Assembly: GCF_000177215.2 (NCBI RefSeq)
Contig: NZ_CM001368.1
Location: 248,001 to 312,000, forward strand
Direction of reading: 5' to 3'
Origin: Solidesulfovibrio carbinoliphilus subsp. oakridgensis
Lineage (GTDB): Bacteria; Desulfobacterota; Desulfovibrionia; Desulfovibrionales; Desulfovibrionaceae
Length of the DNA: 64,000 nucleotides
The notes under the pieces are model-generated. The model searched no databases and was not told where the DNA came from. It saw nothing but the letters and a program-made list of their open reading frames with translations. This document shows, piece after piece, positions 40,642 through 50,313 of the stretch; within the stretch, counting starts at the first letter, position 1; each line of letters starts with the position of its first letter. Made by a program: the position numbers and the translations under genes.

Positions 40642-41324
40642 TTAGAATCGGGTGTTGGCCCGGGTGGTGCAATTGACGAACTGGGCGTTGCACTGGTTGT
40701 TGCAGAAATTGCGGGACTGGCCGTAGGTGCGGCGGTTGCAGCGGTTGGCGCAGTTGGCCTGCTGCTGGTTGCACACGGCTATGGCGTTGGCGCGGCCGCG
40801 TCCCGGACGCTGGCCGGGGGCCATCGCCGGGCCCGGGGGCAGGCCCGGGGCCGGGGGGACGACAACGGGGCCGGGTGTCATCACGCCTCTCGGTCCGGGT
40901 GCGGGAGTGGTCCGGGGAGGCCGGGGCGTCGCTGGCGGGGCCACGTTGGGCGCGGGCTGGCCTTGCATGCCGCCCTGGCGCGGGGCATTCGGCGCAGGCT
41001 GGCCCGGCATGCCGCCCGGCTGTGGGGCATTCTGTGCAGGCTGGCCCGGCATGCCGCCCGGCTGCGGGGCATTGGGCGCGGTTTGGCCCGGCATGCGGCC
41101 CTGGCGCGGGGCGTTGGGCGCGGGCTGGCCCGGGATGCCGCCCGGCTGCGGGGCGTTGGGCGCGGGTTGGGGTTGCGTTCCCCCCGGCGCGGGGGGGGGG
41201 GCGAAGGCTGTTGCTGCATGCCGGGCGGCGGCATCTGGGCCAGAAGCGCCGGTTCGGCGGCGATGCCGATCACCGGCAGCGACAGCAGGGTGCAAAAGAC
41301 CAACGTACGGACAGTGCGTTTCAT
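40642..41324 (-). CDS. Secreted Pro-rich repeat protein, frameshift at a C11 tract
   Basis: The gene starts at ATG 41324 (AGGAGG about 11 nt upstream) with a signal peptide (TLVFCTLLSLPVIGIAAEP) and runs to an 11-C tract (41191-41201 on the plus strand as G). There the frame must change: with 12 or 9 C the protein continues for about 227 residues to 40642, and as written it ends after 147 unrelated residues. The continued frame has five or more 14-residue repeats of QPAPNAPQPGGMPG type. It ends in a cysteine domain with symmetric spacing C-x6-C-x3-C-x11-C-x3-C-x6-C. Either a phase-variable surface protein or a sequencing error. Confidence 0.7.
40944..41175. repeat. 42-nt minisatellite within the Pro-rich gene
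   Basis: Five or more tandem 42-nt units encode QPAPNAPQPGGMPG-like 14-residue repeats on the minus strand. Units differ at several bases, so they are not identical, but copy-number change by slippage or recombination is likely. Confidence 0.75.
41191..41201. repeat. G11/C11 homopolymer tract
   Basis: Eleven G on the plus strand (C on the coding strand) lie about 41 codons into the secreted gene, at the point where the two open frames must join. Homopolymers of this length are classical slipped-strand sites and also common assembly errors. Confidence 0.9.
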
Positions 41325-41409
41325 AATAACCTAAACCTCCTGCGTCAGATGGTGGACACGATGCCTTTTACCACCGATACCGCAATGTGGAAGAAAATAC
41401 AGCCTGTTT

Positions 41410-42192
41410 GTGGAAATTGCCAGGAATGCAACCGGAGTGCCGGCCGTGGATGAAGCCCTTCATAAAGCGGCCGGCCTCGTGCGTCGGGCCGGATGCGTCC
41501 TGGCCCTGACCGGGGCCGGGGTTTCCGTGGCCAGCGGCATTCCGGATTTTCGCAGCCCCGGCGGCCTGTGGGAGCGCCACGACCCCATGCGGGTGGCCAC
41601 GGCCGAGGCGCTGGCCCGACATCCCGAGCGGGTCTGGGCCTTTCTGCTCGACGCCCTGGCCGTGGCCGGCCGGGCCCGGCCCAATCCGGCCCACACGGCC
41701 CTGGCCCGGCTGGAGGCCGCCGGCCGCCTGTCCGGCATCGTCACCCAGAACATCGACGGCCTGCACCAGGCGGCGGGTTCGCGAAACGTGGTGGAATTCC
41801 ACGGCAGCCTGGCCCGCTATTCCTGCATGGGCTGCGGCCTGGCGCACGATCCGACGGCGGCGCTGGCCCTGACGGCCGGGGATATTCCGTGGCGCTGCCG
41901 GGACTGCGGCGGCGTGGTGCGGCCGGACATCGTTTTTTTCGGAGAGGCCATTCCACTTGACGCCCTTGGCAAAAGCGGTCAATTGGCCTTGGCCGCCGAC
42001 TGTATCGTGGTGGCCGGAACATCGGGGGAGGTCGCCCCGGCCAATCTCCTGCCACGGGAGATAAAGGCCCGGGGCGGGGTGGTCGTGGAAATAAATCTCA
42101 TGGAAAGCGCCTACAAGGGGCTGTCCGACGTCCGGATTGCCGCGCCTGCGGAAATTGCCCTCCCAGCCCTGGCCGATTTCGTGCTTTCCTAA
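41410..42192 (+). CDS. cobB: NAD-dependent protein deacylase, Sir2 family
   Basis: 260 residues. Conserved sirtuin motifs are all present: GAGVSVASGIPDFRS, TQNIDGLH, the catalytic histidine in VEFHGS, a CxxC-CxxC zinc site (SCMGC and RCRDC) and the NAD motif VVAGTS. It removes acetyl or other acyl groups from lysines using NAD+. The GTG at 41410 has no clear ribosome site; GTG 41437, with AGGAA about 10 nt upstream, may be the real start. It precedes tolQ by 29 nt and may be co-transcribed with it. Confidence 0.92.
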   Translation: MEIARNATGVPAVDEALHKAAGLVRRAGCVLALTGAGVSVASGIPDFRSPGGLWERHDPMRVATAEALARHPERVWAFLLDALAVAGRARPNPAHTALARLEAAGRLSGIVTQNIDGLHQAAGSRNVVEFHGSLARYSCMGCGLAHDPTAALALTAGDIPWRCRDCGGVVRPDIVFFGEAIPLDALGKSGQLALAADCIVVAGTSGEVAPANLLPREIKARGGVVVEINLMESAYKGLSDVRIAAPAEIALPALADFVLS

Positions 42193-42221
42193 CCTCTTAC
42201 ATTTCCCACAGGTGGGTCGCA

Positions 42222-42968
<747 letters not shown>

Positions 42969-42971
42969 GCC

Positions 42972-43412
<441 letters not shown>

Positions 43413-43451
43413 GACCCGGGCGCGGCCCGGTCGCGTCCAAACGAGTGCCCC

Positions 43452-44759
43452 ATGCGCGTTCTCGGCTGGATATTTTCCGTTTTCCTGCACCTGACCGTGG
43501 TGCTGGCGAGCCTTGTCTTCATCAATATCGAGCCGGTGAAGTTCGAGCTCAACGTGCCGGTCTACGAGGTCGACCTGGTCAGCCTCGGCGCGCCGGGCCT
43601 GCCGCCCGGCGAGGCCGGCCTGCCGCCTGGGCCCAAGGGGCCGGGCGACCGGCCCGAACTCGGGCCCCCCGAGCCGGCCGGCGGACCCGGCGGTCCCGCC
43701 GCGGCCGAGCCCGAACTGCCGGAACCGGCCGAGGCCCCGGCCACGCCGGCCAAGCCCGCGGCTCCCGAGCCCGTGGCCGCCGTGCCCGTGGCCCCGGAAC
43801 CCCAGGCACCCAAGCCCGAGCCAAAATCCGAGCCCAAGCCCGAGCCCAAGCCGGAGCCCAAGCCCGAACCGAAACCCGAACCCAAGCCCGAGCCCAAGGC
43901 CACGCCCATTCCCACGGAACAGGCCAAGCCCGAGCCCAAGCCGGATTTCAAAAAGCTCGAAGAGGCCACCAAGAAAGCCGAGGAACTGAAGAAAGTCGAA
44001 GAGGCCAAAAAGGTCGAAGAGGCCAAGAAAAAGGCGGACGAGGTCAAGAAAGCCGAAGACGCCAAGAAAAAGGCCGAGGACGCGAAAAGGGCCGAGGACG
44101 CGAAAAAGGCCGACGAGGCCAAAAAGAAGGCGGACGAGGCCAAAAAAGCCGAGGATGCCAAGAAGGCGGCCGATGCCAAGAAGGCCGAAGACGCCAAAAA
44201 GGCCGCCGAGGACGTGAAAAAGGCCCTGGACGCCGCCAAGACGGCCGCGGCCAAGGAGTCGGCGGCCCGGGAGGCCGCGGCGGGCAAGGACACCCTGGCC
44301 CAGGCCCTCAAGGACGCCAAGGCCAAGGCCGGCCAGGGCTCCGGGTCGGGCTCCGGCCAGGGCGCGGGCAAGGGCGAGGCGGGCGGCGATCCGCTGGCCA
44401 AGGCCCTGGCCGATGCCAAGCGCATGGCCGGCGGCGGCGGAGGCGGCGGCGCGCCGGGCGGCGGTGGCGGCGGGAGCGGCGTGACCATGGGCGTTTACGC
44501 CGGGATCGTGAACCGGGAAGTGAAAAAAAACTGGCGCTTCCCCCAGAGCGGGGCGAAGCAGCAGCTTCTGGCCGTGGTGGAAGTCCACATCGACAAGGAC
44601 GGCCGCATCGAGAATTACCGGCTCGTCCAGCCGTCGGGCCAGGCCAGCTTCGACGCTTCCACGGTCAAGTCCGTGGCCGAGACCGAGAAGCTGCCGCCGC
44701 CGCCGGCCGGCCTCGGTGTCCTCCAGCTGCGGTTTAGTTCCCAGGAACTCGGGCATTAG
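43452..44759 (+). CDS. tolA: Tol-Pal system protein TolA
   Basis: 435 residues. A single N-terminal membrane helix (LGWIFSVFLHLTVVLASLVF) is followed by a Pro-rich segment with repeated EPKP units. A long lysine/alanine/glutamate helix made of KKAEDAKKADEAKK-like repeats follows, then a glycine-rich hinge and a C-terminal TolA/TonB-like domain (VNREVKKNWRFPQSGAKQQL, then VEVHIDKDGRIENYRL). It spans the periplasm to link the TolQR motor to TolB/Pal. The repeat-rich middle is prone to length variation. Position in the operon confirms the name. Confidence 0.92.
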   Translation: MRVLGWIFSVFLHLTVVLASLVFINIEPVKFELNVPVYEVDLVSLGAPGLPPGEAGLPPGPKGPGDRPELGPPEPAGGPGGPAAAEPELPEPAEAPATPAKPAAPEPVAAVPVAPEPQAPKPEPKSEPKPEPKPEPKPEPKPEPKPEPKATPIPTEQAKPEPKPDFKKLEEATKKAEELKKVEEAKKVEEAKKKADEVKKAEDAKKKAEDAKRAEDAKKADEAKKKADEAKKAEDAKKAADAKKAEDAKKAAEDVKKALDAAKTAAAKESAAREAAAGKDTLAQALKDAKAKAGQGSGSGSGQGAGKGEAGGDPLAKALADAKRMAGGGGGGGAPGGGGGGSGVTMGVYAGIVNREVKKNWRFPQSGAKQQLLAVVEVHIDKDGRIENYRLVQPSGQASFDASTVKSVAETEKLPPPPAGLGVLQLRFSSQELGH

Positions 44760-44942
44760 CCGACAAAGGATTGCCTGCTGTTCGGGAACGGGCTATTAGG
44801 AAAAGGATGGCGGCTTCCCAGGGGGGCCGCCAAGGCCATGCGGCCTCGGGCCTTGCCGCCCGGACCGCGGCGGACGTCCCGCCGGCCTTGCCGCCGGGGC
44901 CTCTTGCATCCAACTTCAATCCAGTTTTCAGGGAATTGGACA

Positions 44943-46271
44943 ATGACCATGCGCGCGACAAAGCGATTTACAGGCGTTCTCGGGGCGGTCGTCCTGCTGG
45001 TTGCCTGCCTCCTGTCCGGACAGGCCGGGGCCCAGCAGACATCCCTGGCCGTTGACATCCAGGGGCCGGGACAGGCCAAGATGAACCTGGTCATGGCCCG
45101 GCCCTTTGCCGGCGGCGGGCAGATGAGCCCGGCGGACAAGCTCCAGGACCTCATCAACAAGGACCTGCAATTTTTACCCTTCCTGCAACTCGTCCCCCCG
45201 TCGAACATCCCCGGCCAACTTGGCGGCGCCAAGGCCGAGCAGATCGACTTCAAGCCCTTCAGCCTGGCCAAGGTCGATGTCCTGGTCACCGCCAACTGGA
45301 CGCCCGGCACAAACCTCGGCAACGTCGAGTTGCGCGCCTTCGAGGTCTATTCCCAGAAGGTCCTGGTCGGGAAGGGCTACGACGGCGTCACCGATGCCCA
45401 GCTGCCGGACATCGCGGACCGCTTCTGCATGGAGCTCATGGCCGCGCTGACCGGGCAGGGCGGATTTTTCAATTCCCAGATCGCCTTCGTGAAGCCGAGC
45501 AGCGGCAAGGGCACCGACATCTGGACCGTGCGGCCCATGGGCCGGGGGCTGACCCGCGTCACCAGCTACAACGATCTCGGCATGGCCGTCAGCCCTGCCT
45601 GGTCGTTTGACGGCCGGCGCATCGTCTTCACGCTCATCGGCTCCCGTTCCCACTATCTCGGCGTCTGGTCCGGCGGCGGCAAGCCGCAGGTCTACACCCT
45701 GCCGACCACCAACGTGGTCAGCCCCCGGTTTTTGCCGGACGGCCAGATCGCGGTCAGCCTGTCCTTGCGCGGCAAGGCCGACATCTACCTTCTGACCGGC
45801 GGCCAGCAGCCCGGCCGGGCCATCGCCTCGGGTCCGGGCATCGACGTCTCCCCCTCCTTTGACGCCTCGGGCCGGACCATGGCCTACGTGTCCGACGAGA
45901 CGGGCAGCCCCAACATCTACGTGAAGGACGTGGGCGGCGGCTCGGGCCGGCGCATCACCTCCTCGGGCTACAACACCAACCCGAGCATCAGCCCCGACGG
46001 CAAGCTCGTGGCCTTCACCAAGCAGATGGGCGGGGCCCAGAAGGTCTTTGTCCACGACCTGGGCACGGGCCAGGAGACCCAGGTCACGTCCGGCGGCGGC
46101 TCGGACGAGAACCCGTCGTTCGCGCCGGACGGCTATTTCATCGCCTTCGCTTCCACCAGGAGCGGGCAGAAGAAGATCTACGTGACCACCCGGCACGGCG
46201 CGCCGCCGGTCATGGTCCCGACCGGCGACGGTCCGGCCCAGATGCCGTCGTGGGGGCCATTGCCGCAGTAG
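44943..46271 (+). CDS. tolB: Tol-Pal system protein TolB
   Basis: 442 residues. A signal peptide (VLGAVVLLVACLLSGQAGA) is followed by the TolB N-terminal domain (about 30-160). Five or six WD40-like PD40 blades come next, with repeated motifs such as SPAWSFDGRRIVFT, SPSFDASGRTMAYVSDETGS and NPSFAPDGYFIAFASTRSGQ. Periplasmic; it binds Pal and TolA. ATG 44943 is supported by AGGGAATT upstream, while the longer frame to 44838 lacks a signal peptide. The 183-nt gap after tolA holds no gene. Confidence 0.95.
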   Translation: MTMRATKRFTGVLGAVVLLVACLLSGQAGAQQTSLAVDIQGPGQAKMNLVMARPFAGGGQMSPADKLQDLINKDLQFLPFLQLVPPSNIPGQLGGAKAEQIDFKPFSLAKVDVLVTANWTPGTNLGNVELRAFEVYSQKVLVGKGYDGVTDAQLPDIADRFCMELMAALTGQGGFFNSQIAFVKPSSGKGTDIWTVRPMGRGLTRVTSYNDLGMAVSPAWSFDGRRIVFTLIGSRSHYLGVWSGGGKPQVYTLPTTNVVSPRFLPDGQIAVSLSLRGKADIYLLTGGQQPGRAIASGPGIDVSPSFDASGRTMAYVSDETGSPNIYVKDVGGGSGRRITSSGYNTNPSISPDGKLVAFTKQMGGAQKVFVHDLGTGQETQVTSGGGSDENPSFAPDGYFIAFASTRSGQKKIYVTTRHGAPPVMVPTGDGPAQMPSWGPLPQ

Positions 46272-46525
46272 GGAGGGGCGGCTTTCTGACCATCCTGTAA
46301 TGGACCCGGCCGAGGCCGGGAGAAAGCGCGGACATTGGAGACAAGGGGTTAAAAGAAGTACGCAATTACCGGAACCCCACCGCAATTCCTTGTTGCATTT
46401 TATTGCAGGAGGCGTAATTGGGGGCCGGTTCCGGTTGGTGCTTCGCCAGCCCCATCGAGAACAGCCAGGGGTAAAGCTCTTGGTTTCCAAAAGCCCGGGC
46501 GGGCAATAGTGAGGAGGAAGAAAAA
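46272..46525 (+). other. tolB-pal intergenic leader, no gene
   Basis: 254 nt, less GC-rich than the genes around it. It contains complementary pairs CCGGAACC/GGTTCCGG and CAATTAC/GTAATTG that could form alternative folds in the pal leader. A 69-codon frame (46300-46509) lacks a ribosome site and family likeness. The strong GAGGAGGAAG before pal lies at its right end. Confidence 0.45.
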
Positions 46526-47041
46526 ATGATGCGTTCGAGGATTGTGATTCTGGCGATGTTGGTGCTGCTGCTTTCCCTGGCCGGCTTCGGTTGTGCCAAA
46601 AAGGCCGGCGGCCCCGGTGACGGTTCCGGCACGAGCTGGGAAGAGCAGGAACGGGCTCGTCTCGAGCAGGAGCGGGCTTTGCGCGAGAAGATGGGACAGG
46701 CTGCCAATGAGCTGGCCCAGATGATCAACTTTGCCTTCGACAGCTCCAACCTGACGCCCGAAGCGCGGCAGATTCTGACCCGCAAGGCCGACATCATGAA
46801 GCAGTACCCCCAGATCAAGGTGATCGTGGAAGGCAACTGCGACCAGCGCGGCACGGCCGAGTACAACCTGGCCCTCGGCGAACGCCGGGCCCAGGCCGCG
46901 GCCCAGTACCTGTCCAACCTGGGCATCCCGGCCGACCGTCTGTCCACCGTCAGCTACGGCAAGGAACGTCCCCTGGATCCGGGCACCGGCGAAGCCGCCT
47001 ATGCCAAGAACCGCCGCGACGAATTCCGCGCCACGTACTAG
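46526..47041 (+). CDS. pal: Peptidoglycan-associated lipoprotein Pal
   Basis: 171 residues. A lipoprotein signal (LLLSLAGFGC, lipidated C23) is followed by a charged coiled segment (EEQERARLEQERALREKM). The OmpA-like domain has NFAFDSSNLTPEARQIL, the peptidoglycan-binding GNCDQRGTAEYNLALGERRA and the final YGKERPL. Outer-membrane lipoprotein that binds diaminopimelate in peptidoglycan and TolB. It ends the tol-pal operon before a strong terminator. GAGGAGGAAG precedes ATG 46526. Confidence 0.97.
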   Translation: MMRSRIVILAMLVLLLSLAGFGCAKKAGGPGDGSGTSWEEQERARLEQERALREKMGQAANELAQMINFAFDSSNLTPEARQILTRKADIMKQYPQIKVIVEGNCDQRGTAEYNLALGERRAQAAAQYLSNLGIPADRLSTVSYGKERPLDPGTGEAAYAKNRRDEFRATY

Positions 47042-47061
47042 CGTTTTCCGCCATACGGCTG

Positions 47062-47100
47062 AAACGGCCGCCGGGGATTCCCGGCGGCCGTTTTCTTTTC
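47062..47100 (+). terminator. Intrinsic terminator of the tol-pal operon
   Basis: AAACGGCCGCCGG/CCGGCGGCCGTTT plus one further G-C pair (47062-47093) is followed by a T-rich tract to 47100. Confidence 0.9.
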
Positions 47101-47113
47101 AAGGGAGGAGAAA

Positions 47114-47160
47114 GGCATGCCTCCGACGGCCGGGGGGAATGCTTCCCCCCGGGCACCTCG
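47114..47160. repeat. Intergenic palindromic repeat, copy 5 (left end only)
   Basis: GCATGCCTCCGACGGCCGGG differs slightly from the family end and is followed by the palindrome CGGGGGGAA-TGC-TTCCCCCCG. No right end is found before the kinase gene at 47262. Lies between convergent pal and the pfkB-family gene. Confidence 0.6.
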
Positions 47161-47261
47161 GAGAGGGGGTGTGGAGCGGGCGGGCGCATCGCTTCGGCGC
47201 ACACGTCCGCCCGCTGCGTCCGGGGCGGAGCCCCGGTTCCTCTTTTCCTGCCGGGGCGATC

Positions 47262-48194
47262 CTACAGGTCGCCGAAAGCGGCGGCGTAGCGGGCCGTGAA
47301 CTCCGGCCAGGTGAAGCGGTGTTCCTGGGTGCCGTGGTGCTCCACGGCGTAGGCGGCGGACACCGAACCGATCCTGGCCGCCTCGACCGGGGTCTTGCCC
47401 AGGGACAGGCCCTTGATGAACCCGGCCCGGAAGGCGTCCCCGGCCCCGGTCGGGTCCTTGACGTCCGCGGCGGGGCAGGCCGGAATGACGGTCTCGGCCG
47501 CGCCCTGGCGGATGACCGAGCCGTTTTCGCCAAGGGTGGTGATGACGGTGCCGGCCCGGGCCACGATCTCGGCCAGGGTCAGCTTCGTCGCGTTCTCGAT
47601 CAACTGGAGCTCGTAGTCGTTGGACACGAGGTAGGTGGCGCCGGTCAGCATTTCCGTGAGCTGCTCGCCCGAAAAGGCGGTGATGTTCTGGCCCGGGTCC
47701 ACGATGACCGGAATGCCCTTGGCTTTGTAGCGGCGGGGGTGGTCCTGCATGTCGGCCAGGTTTCCCGGGGCCACGATGGCCAGGGTGTCGGCCGGGTCGC
47801 AGTCGTCGACCGGATATTCGGCGCTGTGCTTCATGGCCCCGGGGTTGAAGCCGGTGATCTGGTTGTCGGACCGGTCGGTGGTGATGTAGGCCCCGGCCGT
47901 GAATTCGCTGTTGACGCGGCGGATGCCGGTGATGGCGATGCCGCAGTGGCGAAGCCAGGCCTCGTAGGCGGCGAAGTCCTTGCCGGCCGTGGCCACGATG
48001 GTCGGATCCTCGCCGAGGAGCTTCAGGCAATAGGCGATGTTGCCGGCTGTGCCGCCGAACTTCTCCTCCAGGCCGTCGACCAGGAAGCAGACGTTTAAAA
48101 TATGGATCTTGTCGGGCAGGATATGGTCGGCAAAGCTTCCGGGGAAGCTCATGATGCGGTCATAGGCCAGGGAGCCCGAGACAAGGATGCGCAT
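47262..48194 (-). CDS. PfkB-family carbohydrate/adenosine kinase
   Basis: 310 residues. The N-terminal motif EEKFGGTAGNIAYCLKLLGE and the C-terminal motif VKDPTGAGDAFRAGFIKGLS (catalytic aspartate in GAGDAF) are the two PfkB signatures. Overall length and the start ILVSGSLAYDRIM are closest to adenosine-kinase-like members of the family. AAGGAG lies 8 nt before ATG 48194. It is 29 nt downstream of cutA on the same strand, so probably one transcript. Substrate (adenosine, ribose or other) is not certain. Confidence 0.9.
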   Translation of the reverse strand: MRILVSGSLAYDRIMSFPGSFADHILPDKIHILNVCFLVDGLEEKFGGTAGNIAYCLKLLGEDPTIVATAGKDFAAYEAWLRHCGIAITGIRRVNSEFTAGAYITTDRSDNQITGFNPGAMKHSAEYPVDDCDPADTLAIVAPGNLADMQDHPRRYKAKGIPVIVDPGQNITAFSGEQLTEMLTGATYLVSNDYELQLIENATKLTLAEIVARAGTVITTLGENGSVIRQGAAETVIPACPAADVKDPTGAGDAFRAGFIKGLSLGKTPVEAARIGSVSAAYAVEHHGTQEHRFTWPEFTARYAAAFGDL

Positions 48195-48223
48195 GGACGG
48201 ATTCTCCTTAGGATATTTGGGGC

Positions 48224-48541
48224 TTAAGGGGCCGTTTCGTCGTCGATCCAGCCCAGGAAGTCCGGCAGGCCGGCCGCAATGGGCAGAACCACGGCGCAGG
48301 GGACCTCGTAGGCGTGCAGTTCCCTGACCTTGGCGAGCAAGGCCTCGGCCTTCTCCATCCGGGTCTTGGCGATGAGCACGGTTTCCTCGGCGGTCTCGAC
48401 GGCGCCTTTCCAGCGGTAGATGGAGCGCATGCCGGGCAGGATGTTGGCGCAGGCGGCTAGCCGCGCTTCCACCAGGGCCCGGCCGATCCGTTCGGCCTCT
48501 TCGGGCGACGCGGCCGTGATGTAGACGAAGGCGGCGGGCAT
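48224..48541 (-). CDS. cutA: Divalent-cation tolerance protein CutA
   Basis: 105 residues with the CutA1 fold motifs: FVYITAASPEEAERIGRAL, LAACANILPGMRSIYRWKGA, and VRELHAYEVPCAVVLPIAAG at the C-terminal side. Small trimeric cytosolic protein linked to copper and other divalent-cation tolerance; its exact role is unsettled. ATG 48541 has GGAGGA upstream, and the longer frame to 48607 is spurious. First gene of a cutA-kinase pair. A 20-nt perfect palindrome CCCGGCTTTGCAAAGCCGGG (48595-48614) lies just upstream. Confidence 0.92.
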   Translation of the reverse strand: MPAAFVYITAASPEEAERIGRALVEARLAACANILPGMRSIYRWKGAVETAEETVLIAKTRMEKAEALLAKVRELHAYEVPCAVVLPIAAGLPDFLGWIDDETAP

Positions 48542-48742
48542 GGCTTCCTCCGGGCGCAAGACGGTGCGCCGTGGCAACCGCCTTACACGACGGGCCCGGC
48601 TTTGCAAAGCCGGGAGACATCGGCCGGGGCCCTCCCGACGCGCGGCCCGGCGGCCGGGGCTGTATCAAACCGGCGAAAGCGGGTAGGCTCAAGACCCCTG
48701 GCGCGACAAACACCCGGGACGGACCGGGGACGGAAACGGAGC

Positions 48743-49393
48743 ATGAAGCGGCAACCCCTTTTTCTGGCAATGCACGCGGCCATGCGGGACGCCCTTGGTC
48801 CCGGCCGCTGGTGGCCCGACGCCTCCCCGTTCGAGATCGCGGTGGGCTCGATCCTGACCCAGAACGTGAGCTGGGAAAACGTGGAGCGGGCCATGGCCAA
48901 CCTGAAGGCCGGCGGGGAATTCACGGCCGAGGCCTTGCTCGCCCTGCCGGTGGAGGAGCTGGCCCGGCTGATCCGGCCGGTCCGGTATTTCCAGGTCAAG
49001 GCGGCCCGGCTGCGCAATCTCCTGGCACTCATCGTGCACGACCTCGGCGGGGACCTGACCGCCCTGGCCCGGATGGACCTGGAAACCGCGCGCCAGACCC
49101 TGCTGGCCGTCCGGGGCGTGGGGCCGGAAACGGCGGACAAGATCCTCCTTTTCGCCCTCGGCCTGCCGAGCTTCGTGGTGGATGCCTACACGGTGCGCGT
49201 CTGCGGCCGCCATGCCCTCCTTGCCGAGGATGCCGGGTATGGCGAGGTGCGGGAGATGTTCATGGACGCCCTGCCCGAAGACCCGGCCCTTTTTGCCGAG
49301 TACCACGAACTCCTGGCCCGGGTGGGCAACGCGTGGTGCAAGCCCAAGGCGCCCCGGTGCGCCACCTGCCCGCTGGCGGCGTTTCTGCCATGA
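48743..49393 (+). CDS. Endonuclease III-like DNA glycosylase
   Basis: 216 residues with a helix-hairpin-helix GPD fold (VRGVGPETADKILLFALGLP, then SFVVDAYTVRVCGRH). The catalytic aspartate is in VVDAYT. The lysine of bifunctional endonuclease III (GVGRKTA) is replaced (GVGPETA), so it is probably a monofunctional glycosylase, perhaps for alkylated bases like MagIII. The C-terminal cluster motif keeps three cysteines (WCKPKAPRCATC) but the fourth is absent and the protein ends at once (PLAAFLP). ATG 48743 has GGAG upstream. Its stop overlaps the next gene (ATGA). Confidence 0.85.
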   Translation: MKRQPLFLAMHAAMRDALGPGRWWPDASPFEIAVGSILTQNVSWENVERAMANLKAGGEFTAEALLALPVEELARLIRPVRYFQVKAARLRNLLALIVHDLGGDLTALARMDLETARQTLLAVRGVGPETADKILLFALGLPSFVVDAYTVRVCGRHALLAEDAGYGEVREMFMDALPEDPALFAEYHELLARVGNAWCKPKAPRCATCPLAAFLP

Positions 49394-50235
49394 GGCGGAG
49401 GGCCCTCTTCCTGGCGGCCGTCATGTTTCTGACAGGGGCGGCACCGGCTTTCGGCCGCGACGCCGCGCGTCCGCGCCGGGAGGACGTGGCCGCCGCCCGG
49501 GCGTCCGAGCGGGAGGCCGCCCGCCGGCTGGCCGCGCTCTGGCCCGGGCAGGCGGCCGTCCTGGCCGGCCCCCCGGACGGCGGCGCGGCCGGCGCTGACT
49601 GGACCGAGGCCGACCGCCGGGCCGTGTGGATGCGCAACCTACTGGAAGCGGCCGGGCCGGACCGCCCGGCCGCGGCCCGGGATCGGTCGGAGGCGGCGGA
49701 AACCGGCCGGAAGCCGCCTGTCCCGGCCGGGGCACCGGGGCCGGCCGGGGCGGTCCGGCCCGGCCGGGCCCCGCAGGCTCCGGACCAGACCCCTGGCGCG
49801 CCCGGGCCGGCCGAGAACGGGGAGGAGGGCACCGGGCCGGCCGTGTTCACGCCCCCGGACGGCGGGTTGTCCTGGCCGATCCGGGGAAAGGTGGCTGCGG
49901 CTTTTGCCCCGCAGGCGCGGCCGCCGCGCCAGGGAGTGGTCCTGGCTGCGCCCCCCGGAAGCCCGGTTGCGGCCGCGGCCGGAGGGCGGGTGGTTTTCAC
50001 CGGGGCCTTGCGCGGCCTTGGCCGCATGCTTATCGTGTCGCATGGCGATCGCCGGCATACGGTCTACGCCTGCCTTGGGCAGGTGGACGTGGCCGTTGAC
50101 GACGAGGTGCCCCAGGGGGCCATCCTCGGCCGGTCGGGGTTTTGCGCAACGGCGAGAACCGCCGGAGTCTATTTCGAATTGCGTTTTCGGGAAAAAGCTC
50201 TTAATCCGGCGGAGTGGCTTGCCGCAAGGCAATAA
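49390..50235 (+). CDS. EnvC-like degenerate LytM (M23) protein
   Basis: 281 residues. Signal peptide (LFLAAVMFLTGAAPAFG), a short charged helix, a long Pro/Ala-rich linker, and a C-terminal LytM fold (about 165-275; SWPIRGKVAAAFAPQ, then RGLGRMLIVSHGD and GVYFELRFREKALNPAEWL). The metal ligands of active M23 enzymes are missing: the H-x3-D motif reads RQGVVL and HxH reads YFELR. This matches EnvC, which activates amidases rather than cutting peptidoglycan. The coiled-coil part is much shorter than in EnvC. The following ctpA and YibQ-type genes are the usual EnvC neighbours, which supports the call. Confidence 0.75.
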   Translation: MRRRALFLAAVMFLTGAAPAFGRDAARPRREDVAAARASEREAARRLAALWPGQAAVLAGPPDGGAAGADWTEADRRAVWMRNLLEAAGPDRPAAARDRSEAAETGRKPPVPAGAPGPAGAVRPGRAPQAPDQTPGAPGPAENGEEGTGPAVFTPPDGGLSWPIRGKVAAAFAPQARPPRQGVVLAAPPGSPVAAAAGGRVVFTGALRGLGRMLIVSHGDRRHTVYACLGQVDVAVDDEVPQGAILGRSGFCATARTAGVYFELRFREKALNPAEWLAARQ

Positions 50236-50313
50236 GGCCTTTCGGACGGGAGCGAGGGATACGGCCGCATGCGCCTTTCGCACGCGGCCCGTCATGTTCC
50301 GTGGAGGAATGGT

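Noticed and set aside
40944-41175. 42-nt tandem units as a CRISPR array
   Set aside because: Units are directly adjacent without unique spacers and encode in-frame Pro-rich repeats; no cas genes.
46300-46509. 69-codon frame between tolB and pal
   Set aside because: No ribosome site or hydrophobic/domain pattern; overlaps leader structure before pal.
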